A DNA stretch of 55,550 nucleotides from Actinophytocola gossypii. Lineage in GTDB: Bacteria; Actinomycetota; Actinomycetes; Mycobacteriales; Pseudonocardiaceae. The notes beneath the pieces are model-generated. The model was given only the letters and a program-made list of their open reading frames with translations, was not told the origin of the DNA and ran no database searches. The translations under genes and the position numbers were made by a program. Shown piece by piece: positions 16,873 through 26,820 of the stretch; the stretch's first letter is position 1, and every line of letters begins with the position of its first letter. The stretch is taken from contig NZ_JAFFZE010000033.1 of the NCBI RefSeq assembly GCF_025165815.1, forward strand, positions 1 through 55,550, in the 5' to 3' direction.

Positions 16873-18234
16873 GTGAGTGGGAACCGGACGAAATCGCACC
16901 TCGGCGCCATGCACGGCGACGTCGAGGACATGGCCAAGGACTTCTGGGCCACGCGGCCGAGGCGGCCGAGGCGTGGTCGAAAGATCGCCGGCGTCGCGGC
17001 CGGAGTCGCGAACCGCTACCGGATCGACCCGACGCTGGTGCGGGTCGCGCTCGTGGTGGCCGCGATCTACGGCGGCGCCGGCATCGTGGCGTACCTGCTG
17101 GGCTGGCTGTTCCTGCCCGAGCAGGACGACGAGGTGTCGCCGTTCGAGTCGATGATCGGCCGGGGCCGGTCGTCGACGTCGACGGGCTTCACCCTGCTGC
17201 TGTGCCTGGCGTTCTTCCCGACGTTCAGCTGGTTCTTCAACGGGTTCGCGCCCGGCTACCTGAGCCTGCTGGTCGTCGCCGGGCTGCTGTACCTGCTGCA
17301 CCGCAAGCGCGGGCACCTGGACGCCGAGCAGCCGGCACCGGTCGCGGACATGCCCGTGCCCGAGATGCCGACCATGCCGGTGCCCCCGACACCTCCGACG
17401 CCTCCGGCACCTCCGACGCCCCCGACGCCCCCGACGGCCCAACCGGCGGCGCGCGCCGAGGCACGGGCGGACGCGCCGGTCGAGCCCGAGGCGGAGCGGG
17501 CTCCGGAACCGGAGCCGACGCCGGAGGAGCGGATGACGCCGCCCGCGTGGGACCCGCTCGGCGCGGCCCCGTTCGCCTGGGACCTGCCGGACCCGACGCC
17601 GCCGCTGGAGCCCGAGGACGAGCCGGAGCCGCCGGTGCCGGCCCGCAAGTCCCGGATCGGGCTGCTGACCGTGGGGATCGCGCTGATCGCGGCCGCCGGC
17701 ATGGGGATGGCGAACCTCGACCCGACCATCATCGTCGGCGTAGCGCTCGCCGTGCTCGGACTCGGCATGGTGTTCGGCTCGTTCCTGCGGAGCGGGCGCG
17801 GGCTGATCGGGCTGGCCGTGCCGCTGTCGGTGATCGGTATCGGGATGACCACGGTCGCGTCGGACGGCTGGAACGGTGTCGGCGAACTCAACCTCCGGCC
17901 GACCACGGAGTCGCAGGTGCCGTCGGAGTTCAGCCGCTCGGTGGGCTCCGTCCACCTCGACCTGACCGACCTGCCGGCGACCGCCGAGGTGGACACCAAC
18001 CTCCACCTGGGGGCGGGCGACGTGACGGTGCTGCTGCCGGAGACGGCCGACGTGGACCTGGTCTGCCAGGCCGACATCGGCACGATCGACTGCCTCGGGC
18101 AGACCTGGGACGGAGTCAACGGCGGGGAACCGCACGCCATCGAGAACGACGGCCCGGACGGGCGAGGAGGTCTGAAGGTGGATCTCGAGATCGAGGTCGG
18201 TACCGGGGACCTGGAGGTGCGTCGTGTCCCGTGA
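16873..18234 (+). CDS. PspC domain protein with LiaF-like C-terminus
   Basis: A 453-residue protein. The N-terminal PspC domain (GRKIAGVAAGVANRYRID, then YGGAGIVAYLLGWLFLPEQ) is followed by two further transmembrane helices, a proline-rich linker (PPTPPTPPAPPTPPTPP), three closely packed helices and a C-terminal beta domain (VHLDLTDLPATAEVDTNLHL...). The C-terminal domain resembles the envelope-stress LiaF/DUF4097 group. The start is uncertain: GTG at 16873 fits related N-termini, while an ATG at 16861 and an ATG at 16909 are alternatives. It is divergent from the PspC histidine kinase and probably part of the same response. Confidence 0.88.
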   Translation: MSGNRTKSHLGAMHGDVEDMAKDFWATRPRRPRRGRKIAGVAAGVANRYRIDPTLVRVALVVAAIYGGAGIVAYLLGWLFLPEQDDEVSPFESMIGRGRSSTSTGFTLLLCLAFFPTFSWFFNGFAPGYLSLLVVAGLLYLLHRKRGHLDAEQPAPVADMPVPEMPTMPVPPTPPTPPAPPTPPTPPTAQPAARAEARADAPVEPEAERAPEPEPTPEERMTPPAWDPLGAAPFAWDLPDPTPPLEPEDEPEPPVPARKSRIGLLTVGIALIAAAGMGMANLDPTIIVGVALAVLGLGMVFGSFLRSGRGLIGLAVPLSVIGIGMTTVASDGWNGVGELNLRPTTESQVPSEFSRSVGSVHLDLTDLPATAEVDTNLHLGAGDVTVLLPETADVDLVCQADIGTIDCLGQTWDGVNGGEPHAIENDGPDGRGGLKVDLEIEVGTGDLEVRRVP

Positions 18235-18451
18235 GCGAACCGAGTCGGAGCGGACCGAGCCCCGGCGCAAGCTGGACGTGTTCACCCTGCTGGCCGGCCT
18301 GGCCACGCTGTTCGTGTCGAGCTACGTGCTGACCGACGGCCAGATCTGGCTGCCGACGACCGACCCGCGCTGGCTGCTCACCGGCGGCGCGCTGCTGGTC
18401 GGCGTGCTGCTGCTGATCTCGTCGCTGCGCGGCGGCCGCCGCAAGCGGTAG
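18224..18451 (+). CDS. Small two-helix membrane protein
   Basis: A 75-residue protein, MSRERTESERTEPRRKLDVF... with two hydrophobic helices (FTLLAGLATLFVSSYVLT and WLLTGGALLVGVLLLISSL) and a basic end (RGGRRKR). Its start overlaps the last 11 bp of the PspC/LiaF-like gene, so it is translated from the same message. It is probably an accessory of that protein. No named family was recognised. Confidence 0.85.
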   Translation: MSRERTESERTEPRRKLDVFTLLAGLATLFVSSYVLTDGQIWLPTTDPRWLLTGGALLVGVLLLISSLRGGRRKR

Positions 18452-18468
18452 CGAACGGTCTCCCACTC

Positions 18469-18502
18469 GAGGGTGGTCTCCCGGCACCGGGGGGCCACCC
18501 TC
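18469..18502. terminator. Bidirectional terminator-like hairpin
   Basis: GAGGGTGG (18469-18476) pairs perfectly with CCACCCTC (18495-18502). The loop contains a further CCCGG/CCGGG pairing. It lies between the convergent ends of the small membrane protein gene and guaA. Confidence 0.65.
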
Positions 18503-18506
18503 GCAC

Positions 18507-20060
<1,554 letters not shown>

Positions 20061-20102
20061 TCGGGAAGCATGTCACGGGCCCTCGGTCCTACGGTGGAGG
20101 GC

Positions 20103-21557
20103 ATGGACGAGACAGACCCGCACCTGCCGACCCCGCGGGCCGCGTGGATCGCCGGTCGGGCCGAGCAGAGCGACCGGACGCTGGCGGTGCACCACCCGTT
20201 CGACGGCGACGAGATCGCCTCGGTGTGCGTGCCGTCGGCCGACCAGGTGGAGCGTGCGGTGGACGCGGCGGCGTCGGTCGCCAGGGAGTTCCGCGGCACG
20301 CCGGCGCACGTACGGGCGGCCGCGCTGGACCACGTGTCGCGGCGGTTGGCGGAGCGCGCGGACGAGGTCGCGGAGACGATCACCGCGGAGAACGGGAAAC
20401 CACTCAAATGGGCGACCGTGGAGGTCACCCGGGCGGTGGCCACGTTCCGGTTCGCGGCCGAGGAGGCCAGGCGGTTCTCCGGCGACCTGCAACGGCTGGA
20501 CACCGACCCGAGCGCCGAGGGCAGGCTGGCGGTGACCCGGCGGGTGCCGCGCGGGCCGGTGCTGGGCATCGCGCCGTTCAACTTCCCGCTGAACCTGGTC
20601 GCGCACAAGGTCGCGCCGGCGATCGCGGTCGGCGCGCCGATCGTGGTCAAGCCGGCGCCGAGGACGCCGCTGTCCGCGCTGCTGCTGGGTGAGCTGCTGA
20701 CCGAGACCGATCTGCCGGCGGGCGCGTTCTCGGTGCTGGCGGTCGGCAACGAGGAGACCGCGGCCCTGGTCCGGGATCCCCGGCTGCCGGTGGTGTCGTT
20801 CACCGGATCGGGTCCGGTCGGCTGGTCCCTGATGGACAGCGCGCCGCGCAAGCAGGTGGTGCTGGAGCTGGGCGGGAACGGCGCCGCGGTGGTCTGCGCC
20901 GACTGGCCGGACCTGGACTTCGCCGCGAAGCGGATCGCCACGTTCGGCAACTACCAGGCCGGGCAGTCGTGCATCGCGGTGCAGCGGGTGCTGGTGGACC
21001 GGGCGGTGGCCGACGAGTTCGTGCCGAAGCTGGTGGACGCGGTGGCGAACCTGCGCACCGGCGACCCGCACGACCCGGAGGTGGAGGTCGGACCGCTGGT
21101 CGACGAGGCAGCCGCGGAGCGCGTCGAGTCGTGGGTGGCCGAGGCGGTGTCGGCCGGCGCGACGGTGCTGGTCGGCGGCAAGCGGGACGGCGCGAGCGTG
21201 GCGCCGACCGTGTTGGCCGACGTGCCGCGGGAGGCGAAGGCGTGGCGTGAGGAGGTCTTCGGGCCGGTGCTGGCGGTGTCGGTCACCGACGGGCTGGACG
21301 ACGCGTTCGCGCAGGTCAACGACTCCGTGTACGGGTTGCAGGCCGGGGTGTTCACCCGGGACGTCGGGGTGGCGTTCCGGGCGCGGGCGGAGCTGGACGT
21401 GGGTGGCGTGATCGTCGGCGACGTGCCGTCGTTCCGGGCCGACCAGATGCCCTACGGCGGGGTGAAGGGCTCGGGCTTCGGCCGCGAGGGCGTGCGCAGT
21501 GCGATGAACGACCTGACCGAGGAACGCGTCATGGTGCTCACCGGCCTGGAACTGTGA
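20103..21557 (+). CDS. NAD(P)-dependent aldehyde dehydrogenase
   Basis: A 484-residue ALDH superfamily protein. Visible motifs are APFNFPLNLVAHKVAPAIA, the substrate-specific loop SFTGSGPVGW, the catalytic Glu in VLELGGNGAAVV and catalytic Cys in YQAGQSCIAVQRV, then the EVFGPVLAV end motif. It oxidises an aldehyde to the acid in the cytoplasm; the substrate is not evident. The ATG at 20103 is used since upstream in-frame sequence is opposite guaA. Its stop is 9 bp from the stop of the convergent FAD monooxygenase, and it may belong functionally to that oxidative set. Confidence 0.95.
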   Translation: MDETDPHLPTPRAAWIAGRAEQSDRTLAVHHPFDGDEIASVCVPSADQVERAVDAAASVAREFRGTPAHVRAAALDHVSRRLAERADEVAETITAENGKPLKWATVEVTRAVATFRFAAEEARRFSGDLQRLDTDPSAEGRLAVTRRVPRGPVLGIAPFNFPLNLVAHKVAPAIAVGAPIVVKPAPRTPLSALLLGELLTETDLPAGAFSVLAVGNEETAALVRDPRLPVVSFTGSGPVGWSLMDSAPRKQVVLELGGNGAAVVCADWPDLDFAAKRIATFGNYQAGQSCIAVQRVLVDRAVADEFVPKLVDAVANLRTGDPHDPEVEVGPLVDEAAAERVESWVAEAVSAGATVLVGGKRDGASVAPTVLADVPREAKAWREEVFGPVLAVSVTDGLDDAFAQVNDSVYGLQAGVFTRDVGVAFRARAELDVGGVIVGDVPSFRADQMPYGGVKGSGFGREGVRSAMNDLTEERVMVLTGLEL

Positions 21558-21566
21558 CCGCGCCGA

Positions 21567-23135
21567 TCACGGCGGTACCCAGCCGGTCGCGCGGCGCAGG
21601 ATCTCGGTCACCGCTGGTGCGGCCGGGCCGTGTTCCGGCTCGTGCAGGACGCCCGCGATGTGCCCGTCGGGGCGGACGACCACGATCGAGCGGGGTCGCA
21701 GGCGCAGCGCGGTCACGAGCTCGTCGTCCTCCTCCTGGTCCAGTGGCACGGGCTCGTTCACCAGCTCGTGCTCCCAGCGGTCGGCCGGCCGCCACGAGCA
21801 CCAGTACGTGAGCACGACGAAGCGCGGGCCGACCAGCTCCCGCAGCCGCATCCCCCAGGACAGGTGCCCGTCCGGGCAGAGCACGCCGCCCACGGGTGGC
21901 CGGGCCGCGCCGGGGTCGCGGGGGAAGGTCGCGTAGGCGTGCAAGTCGGTGAACGTGGTGAGCGGTGAGTCGAGGTACCAGAACGGCTCGGCCAGCCGGC
22001 CGGAGTCGATCTCCTCGGGAGCCGCCTCGTCGTCGGCCGCGCGGGTGAGCACGTCGAGCCGGTGCGCCCGTTCGGCGTCGGTACCCGGCACGAGGAAGCG
22101 CATGGTGTCGCCGGTGACCCGCAGGTTCTCGTCGGCCGCCGCGCCGCGCTCGAGGTCGTAGGACTCGAGCAGCAGCGGCCCGGCGGTGCCGGCGCGGTCG
22201 AGCGCGATCTTCCAGACCGCGTTGTCGGCGTCGGCGATGCCGGAGTTGAGCCCGCGCGCCCCGAACGGGCTCATCACATGCGCGGCGTCGCCGGCGAGCA
22301 GCACCCGGCCGACCCGCATCCGTGGCGCGCGGCGCTGGTGGAAGCGGTAGACCGACAACCAGACGATGTCGTGGTCGACGTCGCCGACGACGGCCCGGAT
22401 CCGCCGGTCGAGCCCGCCGTCGGCGCGTTCGGCGTCGAGGTCGAAGTCGTCGGGGACCTGCCAGTCGATCCGGTGCACGCCCTGCGGTTGCGGGTGCAGC
22501 AGCACCTGCCGCCCGGGATTCCACGGCGGGTCGAAGTAGAACCGCCGCTCCGGCACGGCGAAGCCCAGGTCCGCGCGGATGTCGGCGATGAGGAACTTGT
22601 CCGGAAAGGACACTCCGTCGAACGGGAGACCGAGCGCCGCGCGGACCGCCGAACGCTGCCCGTCCGCTCCGACCAGATGCGAGCCGCGCACGTCTCCGTC
22701 CACTGTGGACACAGTAACGCCGTCGTCGTCCTGGGTGACGCCGGTGACCTCCTGGCCCCACCACAGCGTCACCAGCGGCTCGCGGGAGATCCGCTCCTCG
22801 AGCAGCAGCTCCAGCACCGACTGCGGGGTGTTGACGAACGGCGGGAAAGCGCTGTCCCCGTGCTCCGGGAAGGTGATCTCGAGGATCTGCCGGTCGCGGT
22901 AGTAGGTGCGGCCGCGGGTCCAGGTGACCCCGACCTCGGCGACCCGCGCGCCGAGCCCGACGCGTTCCAGGATGTCGAGCACGTCGCGCTGCACGCAGAT
23001 CGACCGCGACCCGACCGCGACCCGCCGCGGCTGCGCCTCGAGCACGATGCTCGGCACCTCGTACCGGGCGAGCAGCAGCGCGGTGACCATTCCCACCGGC
23101 CCGGCCCCGGCGACGATCACGGGCTTCGGTCTCAC
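21567..23135 (-). CDS. FAD-dependent aromatic-type monooxygenase
   Basis: A 522-residue flavoprotein of the PheA/TfdB/MhpA group. The dinucleotide-binding GAGPVGMVTALLLARY is at the N-terminus, the DG motif is VGADGQRSAVRAALGL, and the FAD ribityl motif is GDAAHVMSPFGARGLNSG. A thioredoxin-like C-terminal part fits the hydroxylase family. The enzymes use NAD(P)H and O2 to hydroxylate an aromatic ring; the substrate is unknown. The GTG at 23135 overlaps the stop of the MBL gene in a GTGA, so translation is coupled. Upstream in-frame residues are Arg-rich and belong to the opposite reading of the MBL gene. Confidence 0.93.
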   Translation of the reverse strand: MRPKPVIVAGAGPVGMVTALLLARYEVPSIVLEAQPRRVAVGSRSICVQRDVLDILERVGLGARVAEVGVTWTRGRTYYRDRQILEITFPEHGDSAFPPFVNTPQSVLELLLEERISREPLVTLWWGQEVTGVTQDDDGVTVSTVDGDVRGSHLVGADGQRSAVRAALGLPFDGVSFPDKFLIADIRADLGFAVPERRFYFDPPWNPGRQVLLHPQPQGVHRIDWQVPDDFDLDAERADGGLDRRIRAVVGDVDHDIVWLSVYRFHQRRAPRMRVGRVLLAGDAAHVMSPFGARGLNSGIADADNAVWKIALDRAGTAGPLLLESYDLERGAAADENLRVTGDTMRFLVPGTDAERAHRLDVLTRAADDEAAPEEIDSGRLAEPFWYLDSPLTTFTDLHAYATFPRDPGAARPPVGGVLCPDGHLSWGMRLRELVGPRFVVLTYWCSWRPADRWEHELVNEPVPLDQEEDDELVTALRLRPRSIVVVRPDGHIAGVLHEPEHGPAAPAVTEILRRATGWVPP

Positions 23136-24088
23136 CCTCGCAACTCCGCCCACACCGCGCGGTCCCGCTCGGCGGTCCAGACCCGCGGCCAGTCGATCCC
23201 GTCCAGCTCGTCCCAGTAGCGCTGGACGTTGAACGGCAGGCAGTGCTCGAAGATCGGCCAGCCGCCGAACTCGGGTGCCAACGCGGCGTGCGCGGCCGCG
23301 AACGCCTCCGCGAGGGTGCCCGACGCGGCGTGCACCTCGCCGACCGTCCGGCACAGCTCGTCGAGGAAGTGCCGGCTCTGCGCGACGGCCGCGCGTACGG
23401 CGTCCTCGCCCCGCACCACCGCGCCCCGACCGCCGACGAGGGTGCGGGCGCCGAACGCGGCGACGGTGTCGAGGGTGGCGGTGGCCCAGTCCCGGTGGAA
23501 CGCGTCGCCGGTGTAGAGGGCGGCCTTGGCCTCCACCAGGTCCCCGGCGAACAGGATCCGCTCGCGCGGCAACCAGGCGACGATGTCACCGGCGGTGTGG
23601 CCGCGACCGCAGTACCGAAGGACCAGCTCCCGGTCGCCGCCGAGCGGGATCGTCAGCCGGTCGGAGAACGTGAGCGTGGGCCAGGTCAGGCCGGGGATCG
23701 AGGCCGGCTCCTCGAACAGGCGCGGCATCCTGGCCAGCTCGGAGTCCCAGTCGGCGCGCCCGCGCTCGGCGATCAATGTCCTGGTCGTCTCGTGGGTGAC
23801 GATCTCGGCCGCGCCGAACGCGGCGGCCCCGAGCACCCGGACGGCGTGGTAGTGGCTGAGCACGAGGTAGCGGACGGGCTTGTCGGTCCGCTCCCGCAGC
23901 CGCTCCAGCCACCGCCGCGCGGCGACCGGAGTGGCCCGCGCCTCGAAGCAGACGAGGAAGTCCTCGCCCTCGACCGCCCCGACGTTCGGATCACCCTCGG
24001 CGGTGAGGGCGTACACCCCGTCCGCCAGCTCGGTGAACGTCTCCGCCTTCGCCTCGAGGTCCCCGCTGGACGCGAACTCCTTCGCCAC
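23132..24088 (-). CDS. MBL-fold metallo-hydrolase with altered metal motif
   Basis: A 318-residue protein of the metallo-beta-lactamase fold. The usual HxHxDH appears here as SHYHAVRVLG, so the Asp and third His are replaced by Val and Arg. Later ligands look present: the His in YCGRGHTAGDIV and the Asp in ILFAGDLVEAKA. The N-terminal ADGVYALTAEGDPNVGAVEG is typical of the fold. It starts with GTG (VAKEFASSGD) and its stop is the start of the FAD monooxygenase, so the two probably act on one pathway. Its own function is not assigned. Confidence 0.88.
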   Translation of the reverse strand: MAKEFASSGDLEAKAETFTELADGVYALTAEGDPNVGAVEGEDFLVCFEARATPVAARRWLERLRERTDKPVRYLVLSHYHAVRVLGAAAFGAAEIVTHETTRTLIAERGRADWDSELARMPRLFEEPASIPGLTWPTLTFSDRLTIPLGGDRELVLRYCGRGHTAGDIVAWLPRERILFAGDLVEAKAALYTGDAFHRDWATATLDTVAAFGARTLVGGRGAVVRGEDAVRAAVAQSRHFLDELCRTVGEVHAASGTLAEAFAAAHAALAPEFGGWPIFEHCLPFNVQRYWDELDGIDWPRVWTAERDRAVWAELRG

Positions 24089-24108
24089 ACGCCTACCCTG
24101 CCACGCGG

Positions 24109-25782
24109 TCAGCCGCGATGGGAGGCGAGTGCGGCCGGGGCGGTGGCGGGAACCGCCGGGGACGCCGGCGGCACCGGGGCCAGGCGCCGGTAGGGCGCGC
24201 CCGGCTCCGGGCGGGGGTCGGGGTCGCCCTTGTTCGGCCACAGGGCGAAGGCGCGCTCGGCCTGGGCGGTGATCGTCAGGGACGGGTTGACGCCGAGGTT
24301 CGCGGAGATGGCGGAGCCGTCGACGACCGAGAGGCCGGGGTAGTTGTGCACCCGGTGGTACGCGTCGAGCACGCCGTCCTCCGGCGTCTCGCCGATGGGG
24401 CAGCCGCCGATGAAGTGGGCGGTCAGCGGGATGTTGAAGATCTCGCCCCAGGTACCGCCGGCCATGCCGTCGATGTGCTTGGCGGCCAACTGGTTCGCCT
24501 CGTGGCCGGCCGGGATGAACGTGGGGTTCGGCTCGCCGTGGCCCTGCCGCGAGGTGTACCGGCGGCGGCCGAACACGCCACGCCGGGTGTACGTGGTGAT
24601 CGAGTTGTCCAGGCTCTGCATCACCAGCAGGATCACGGTGCGCTCGCTCCAGCGGTGCACCCGCAGCAGCCGCGCGCTCTGGACCGGGTGCCTGGCCAGG
24701 AACCGGAGCGCCTGGAGCCAGCGCGGCACGGACGCGGCGCCGTCGGTCGCGATCGTCTGCAGCAGGCCCATCGCGTTGCTGCCCCGGCCGTACCGGACCG
24801 GCTCGATGTGGGTGGACTCGTCCGGGTGGATCGACGAGGTGATCGCGACGCCGCGGGAGAAGTCCCGCGCCGGATCGACCGTGGTGCGCGCGGCGCCGAT
24901 GATGGCCTCGGAGTTCGTCCTGGTCAGCTCGCCCAGCCGGGGCGAAAGGCCGGGCAGGACGCCGGTGTCGCGCATCGTGTGCAGCAGGCGCTGGGTGCCC
25001 CAGGTGCCGGCGGCGAGCACGACCTGGCCGGCGCTGACCGTCGCGCGGGCACGGCGCCCGGTGCGGCGGAGGTCGACGTCGAAACCGCCGCCGTCGCGGG
25101 GGCGGACGGCGGTCACCGTGGTCAGCGGAACGACCTTCGCGCCGACCTGCTCCGCCAGGTACAGGTAGTTCTTGACCAGCGTGTTCTTCGCGCCGACCCG
25201 GCACCCGGTCATGCACGAGCCGCACTCGGTGCACCCGGTCCGCGCGGGGCCCGCGCCGCCGAAGTACGGGTCCGGCGCCGCGACCCCCGGCCGGCCGAAG
25301 TACACGCCGACCGGGGTCGGGTGGTAGGAGTCCGGCACGCCCATGTCGGCCGCGACCTTGCGCATCACCTCGTCGGCCGGGGTCGTGGTCGGGTTGGTGA
25401 CCACGCCGAACATCGCCGACGCCTGGTCGTAGTGCGGCGCGAGCTCGGCCTCCCAGTCGGTGATGTGCGCCCACTGCCGGTCGGCGTAGAACTGCCGGAG
25501 CGGGCGGTACAGGGTGTTCGCGTACACCAGCGAGCCGCCGCCGACGCCGGAGCCGGCCAGGATCATCACGTCCTTGAGCAGGTGGATGCGCTGAATGCCG
25601 TAGCAGCCAAGTCTCGGCGCCCACAGGTACCGGCGCAGGTCCCACGACGTCTTCGCGAACTCGTCGTCGGCGAAGCGGCGGCCGGCCTCGACCACCGCGA
25701 CGCGGTAGCCCTTCTCGGTCAGCCGCAGCGCCGCGACGCTGCCTCCGAAACCCGAACCGACCACTACCACGTCGTAGTCCAT
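24109..25782 (-). CDS. choD: GMC-type oxidoreductase, ChoD-like
   Basis: A 557-residue flavoprotein. The FAD-binding start is MDYDVVVVGSGFGGSVAALR, followed by the GMC signatures ILAGSGVGGGSLVYANTLYR and, near the end, VVDGSAISANLGVNPSLTIT. A Cys cluster, GCTECGSCMTGCRVGAKNTL, holds four Cys in a ferredoxin-like spacing. Length, motifs and position next to guaB3-guaB match M. tuberculosis ChoD (Rv3409c), annotated as cholesterol oxidase; the true substrate of this subgroup is unsettled. It lies 20 bp upstream of the MBL gene, likely in one transcript with it. Confidence 0.9.
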   Translation of the reverse strand: MDYDVVVVGSGFGGSVAALRLTEKGYRVAVVEAGRRFADDEFAKTSWDLRRYLWAPRLGCYGIQRIHLLKDVMILAGSGVGGGSLVYANTLYRPLRQFYADRQWAHITDWEAELAPHYDQASAMFGVVTNPTTTPADEVMRKVAADMGVPDSYHPTPVGVYFGRPGVAAPDPYFGGAGPARTGCTECGSCMTGCRVGAKNTLVKNYLYLAEQVGAKVVPLTTVTAVRPRDGGGFDVDLRRTGRRARATVSAGQVVLAAGTWGTQRLLHTMRDTGVLPGLSPRLGELTRTNSEAIIGAARTTVDPARDFSRGVAITSSIHPDESTHIEPVRYGRGSNAMGLLQTIATDGAASVPRWLQALRFLARHPVQSARLLRVHRWSERTVILLVMQSLDNSITTYTRRGVFGRRRYTSRQGHGEPNPTFIPAGHEANQLAAKHIDGMAGGTWGEIFNIPLTAHFIGGCPIGETPEDGVLDAYHRVHNYPGLSVVDGSAISANLGVNPSLTITAQAERAFALWPNKGDPDPRPEPGAPYRRLAPVPPASPAVPATAPAALASHRG

Positions 25783-25791
25783 ACCGGGAGG

Positions 25792-26820
25792 CTACTCGTC
25801 AGTACGTAGTTTTCCGTAGTGCACCAGATCACGTCGGACGCCCTCGCGCAGCTGGGCCCCGCGCAGGATCCCTTCCCGGGTGAAGCCGGCCCGCGCGAGC
25901 GCCTTCTGCTCGCCGACGTTGTCCACGTCCGTGCTGGCCTCGACCCGGTCCAGCTCGGTGGTGGCGAACAGGTACTCGGCCAGCAGCCGCTGCGCGATCG
26001 AACCGACCCCGCGCCCGCGCTCCTCTGGCAGCAGCCCGATGCCGATGTTCCACGCCGAGCAGCCGACCGTGCCGCCGTAGTCCACGGCGTGCCAGCTGAC
26101 CCCGCCGAGCAGCCGCCCGGAGGCGGCGTCCAGCACACTGAGCACCGAGCTGCGCGCCGGCCCGGTGATCATCGGCCGGTCGTCCCGGTCGACCTCGAAC
26201 GGCCCGGCGGCGTCGACGTAGAACTTCTCCCGCTCGCCGATCACCGGCGGTGCCAGCGCCACCCCGTCCCTGGCGATGACGATCTCCCGATCGGCGCCGG
26301 GCGCCGGCGGCGGCACGAGGTCGGTGCGCAACAGGCCGAACAGCATCATGTCCCGCCGCACGCCGCCACGCAGCTGGGCGCCGCGGACGACGCCCTCGGC
26401 CCGGAACCCGCTCTTGCCGAGCGCCCGCTGGGACCGCACGTTGGCCAGGTCGGCGCTCGCCTCGATCCGGTCCAGGTCGGTGGTGGCGAACAGGTGCTCG
26501 ACCAGCAGCCGCAACGCCTGCACGCCGACCCCGCGCCCCCGCGCCGCCGGCAACAGGACGATGCCCACGTTCCAGGCCCCGCACGGCCTGGTCCGGCCGT
26601 AGCCGACCGCGTGCCAGCTGACCTCGCCGACCAGCTCCCCGGCACTCAGGTCCACCACGGCCAGCCGGTACACCTCGGCGTTGTGCAACCGCTCCCGGTC
26701 ATCGGGGTCGACGTCGTACGCGCCGTCCCCCCGCTGCTCGAGCCACTCCCGATCGCCGTCGAGCACCTCGGCCAGCGCCACCCGCTCCCCGGCGGCCACC
26801 ACCTCGCGCCGCACGATCAC
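25792..26820 (-). CDS. Tandem double GNAT acetyltransferase
   Basis: A 342-residue protein holding two RimJ/RimL-like GNAT domains. Each repeat contains SWHAVxYG, a CGAWNVGIVLLPAARGRGVG or CSAWNIGIGLLPEERGRGVG acetyl-CoA loop, LFATTxLDRxEAS, a QxALxxxGF segment and a GAQLRxGVRRD end. The two halves are clearly homologous, so this is an internal duplication. The GTG at 26820 overlaps the guaB3 stop in GTGA. The substrate is unknown; RimJ/RimL relatives acetylate protein N-termini or small amines. It is followed 9 bp later by the ChoD-like gene. Confidence 0.9.
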   Translation of the reverse strand: MIVRREVVAAGERVALAEVLDGDREWLEQRGDGAYDVDPDDRERLHNAEVYRLAVVDLSAGELVGEVSWHAVGYGRTRPCGAWNVGIVLLPAARGRGVGVQALRLLVEHLFATTDLDRIEASADLANVRSQRALGKSGFRAEGVVRGAQLRGGVRRDMMLFGLLRTDLVPPPAPGADREIVIARDGVALAPPVIGEREKFYVDAAGPFEVDRDDRPMITGPARSSVLSVLDAASGRLLGGVSWHAVDYGGTVGCSAWNIGIGLLPEERGRGVGSIAQRLLAEYLFATTELDRVEASTDVDNVGEQKALARAGFTREGILRGAQLREGVRRDLVHYGKLRTDE

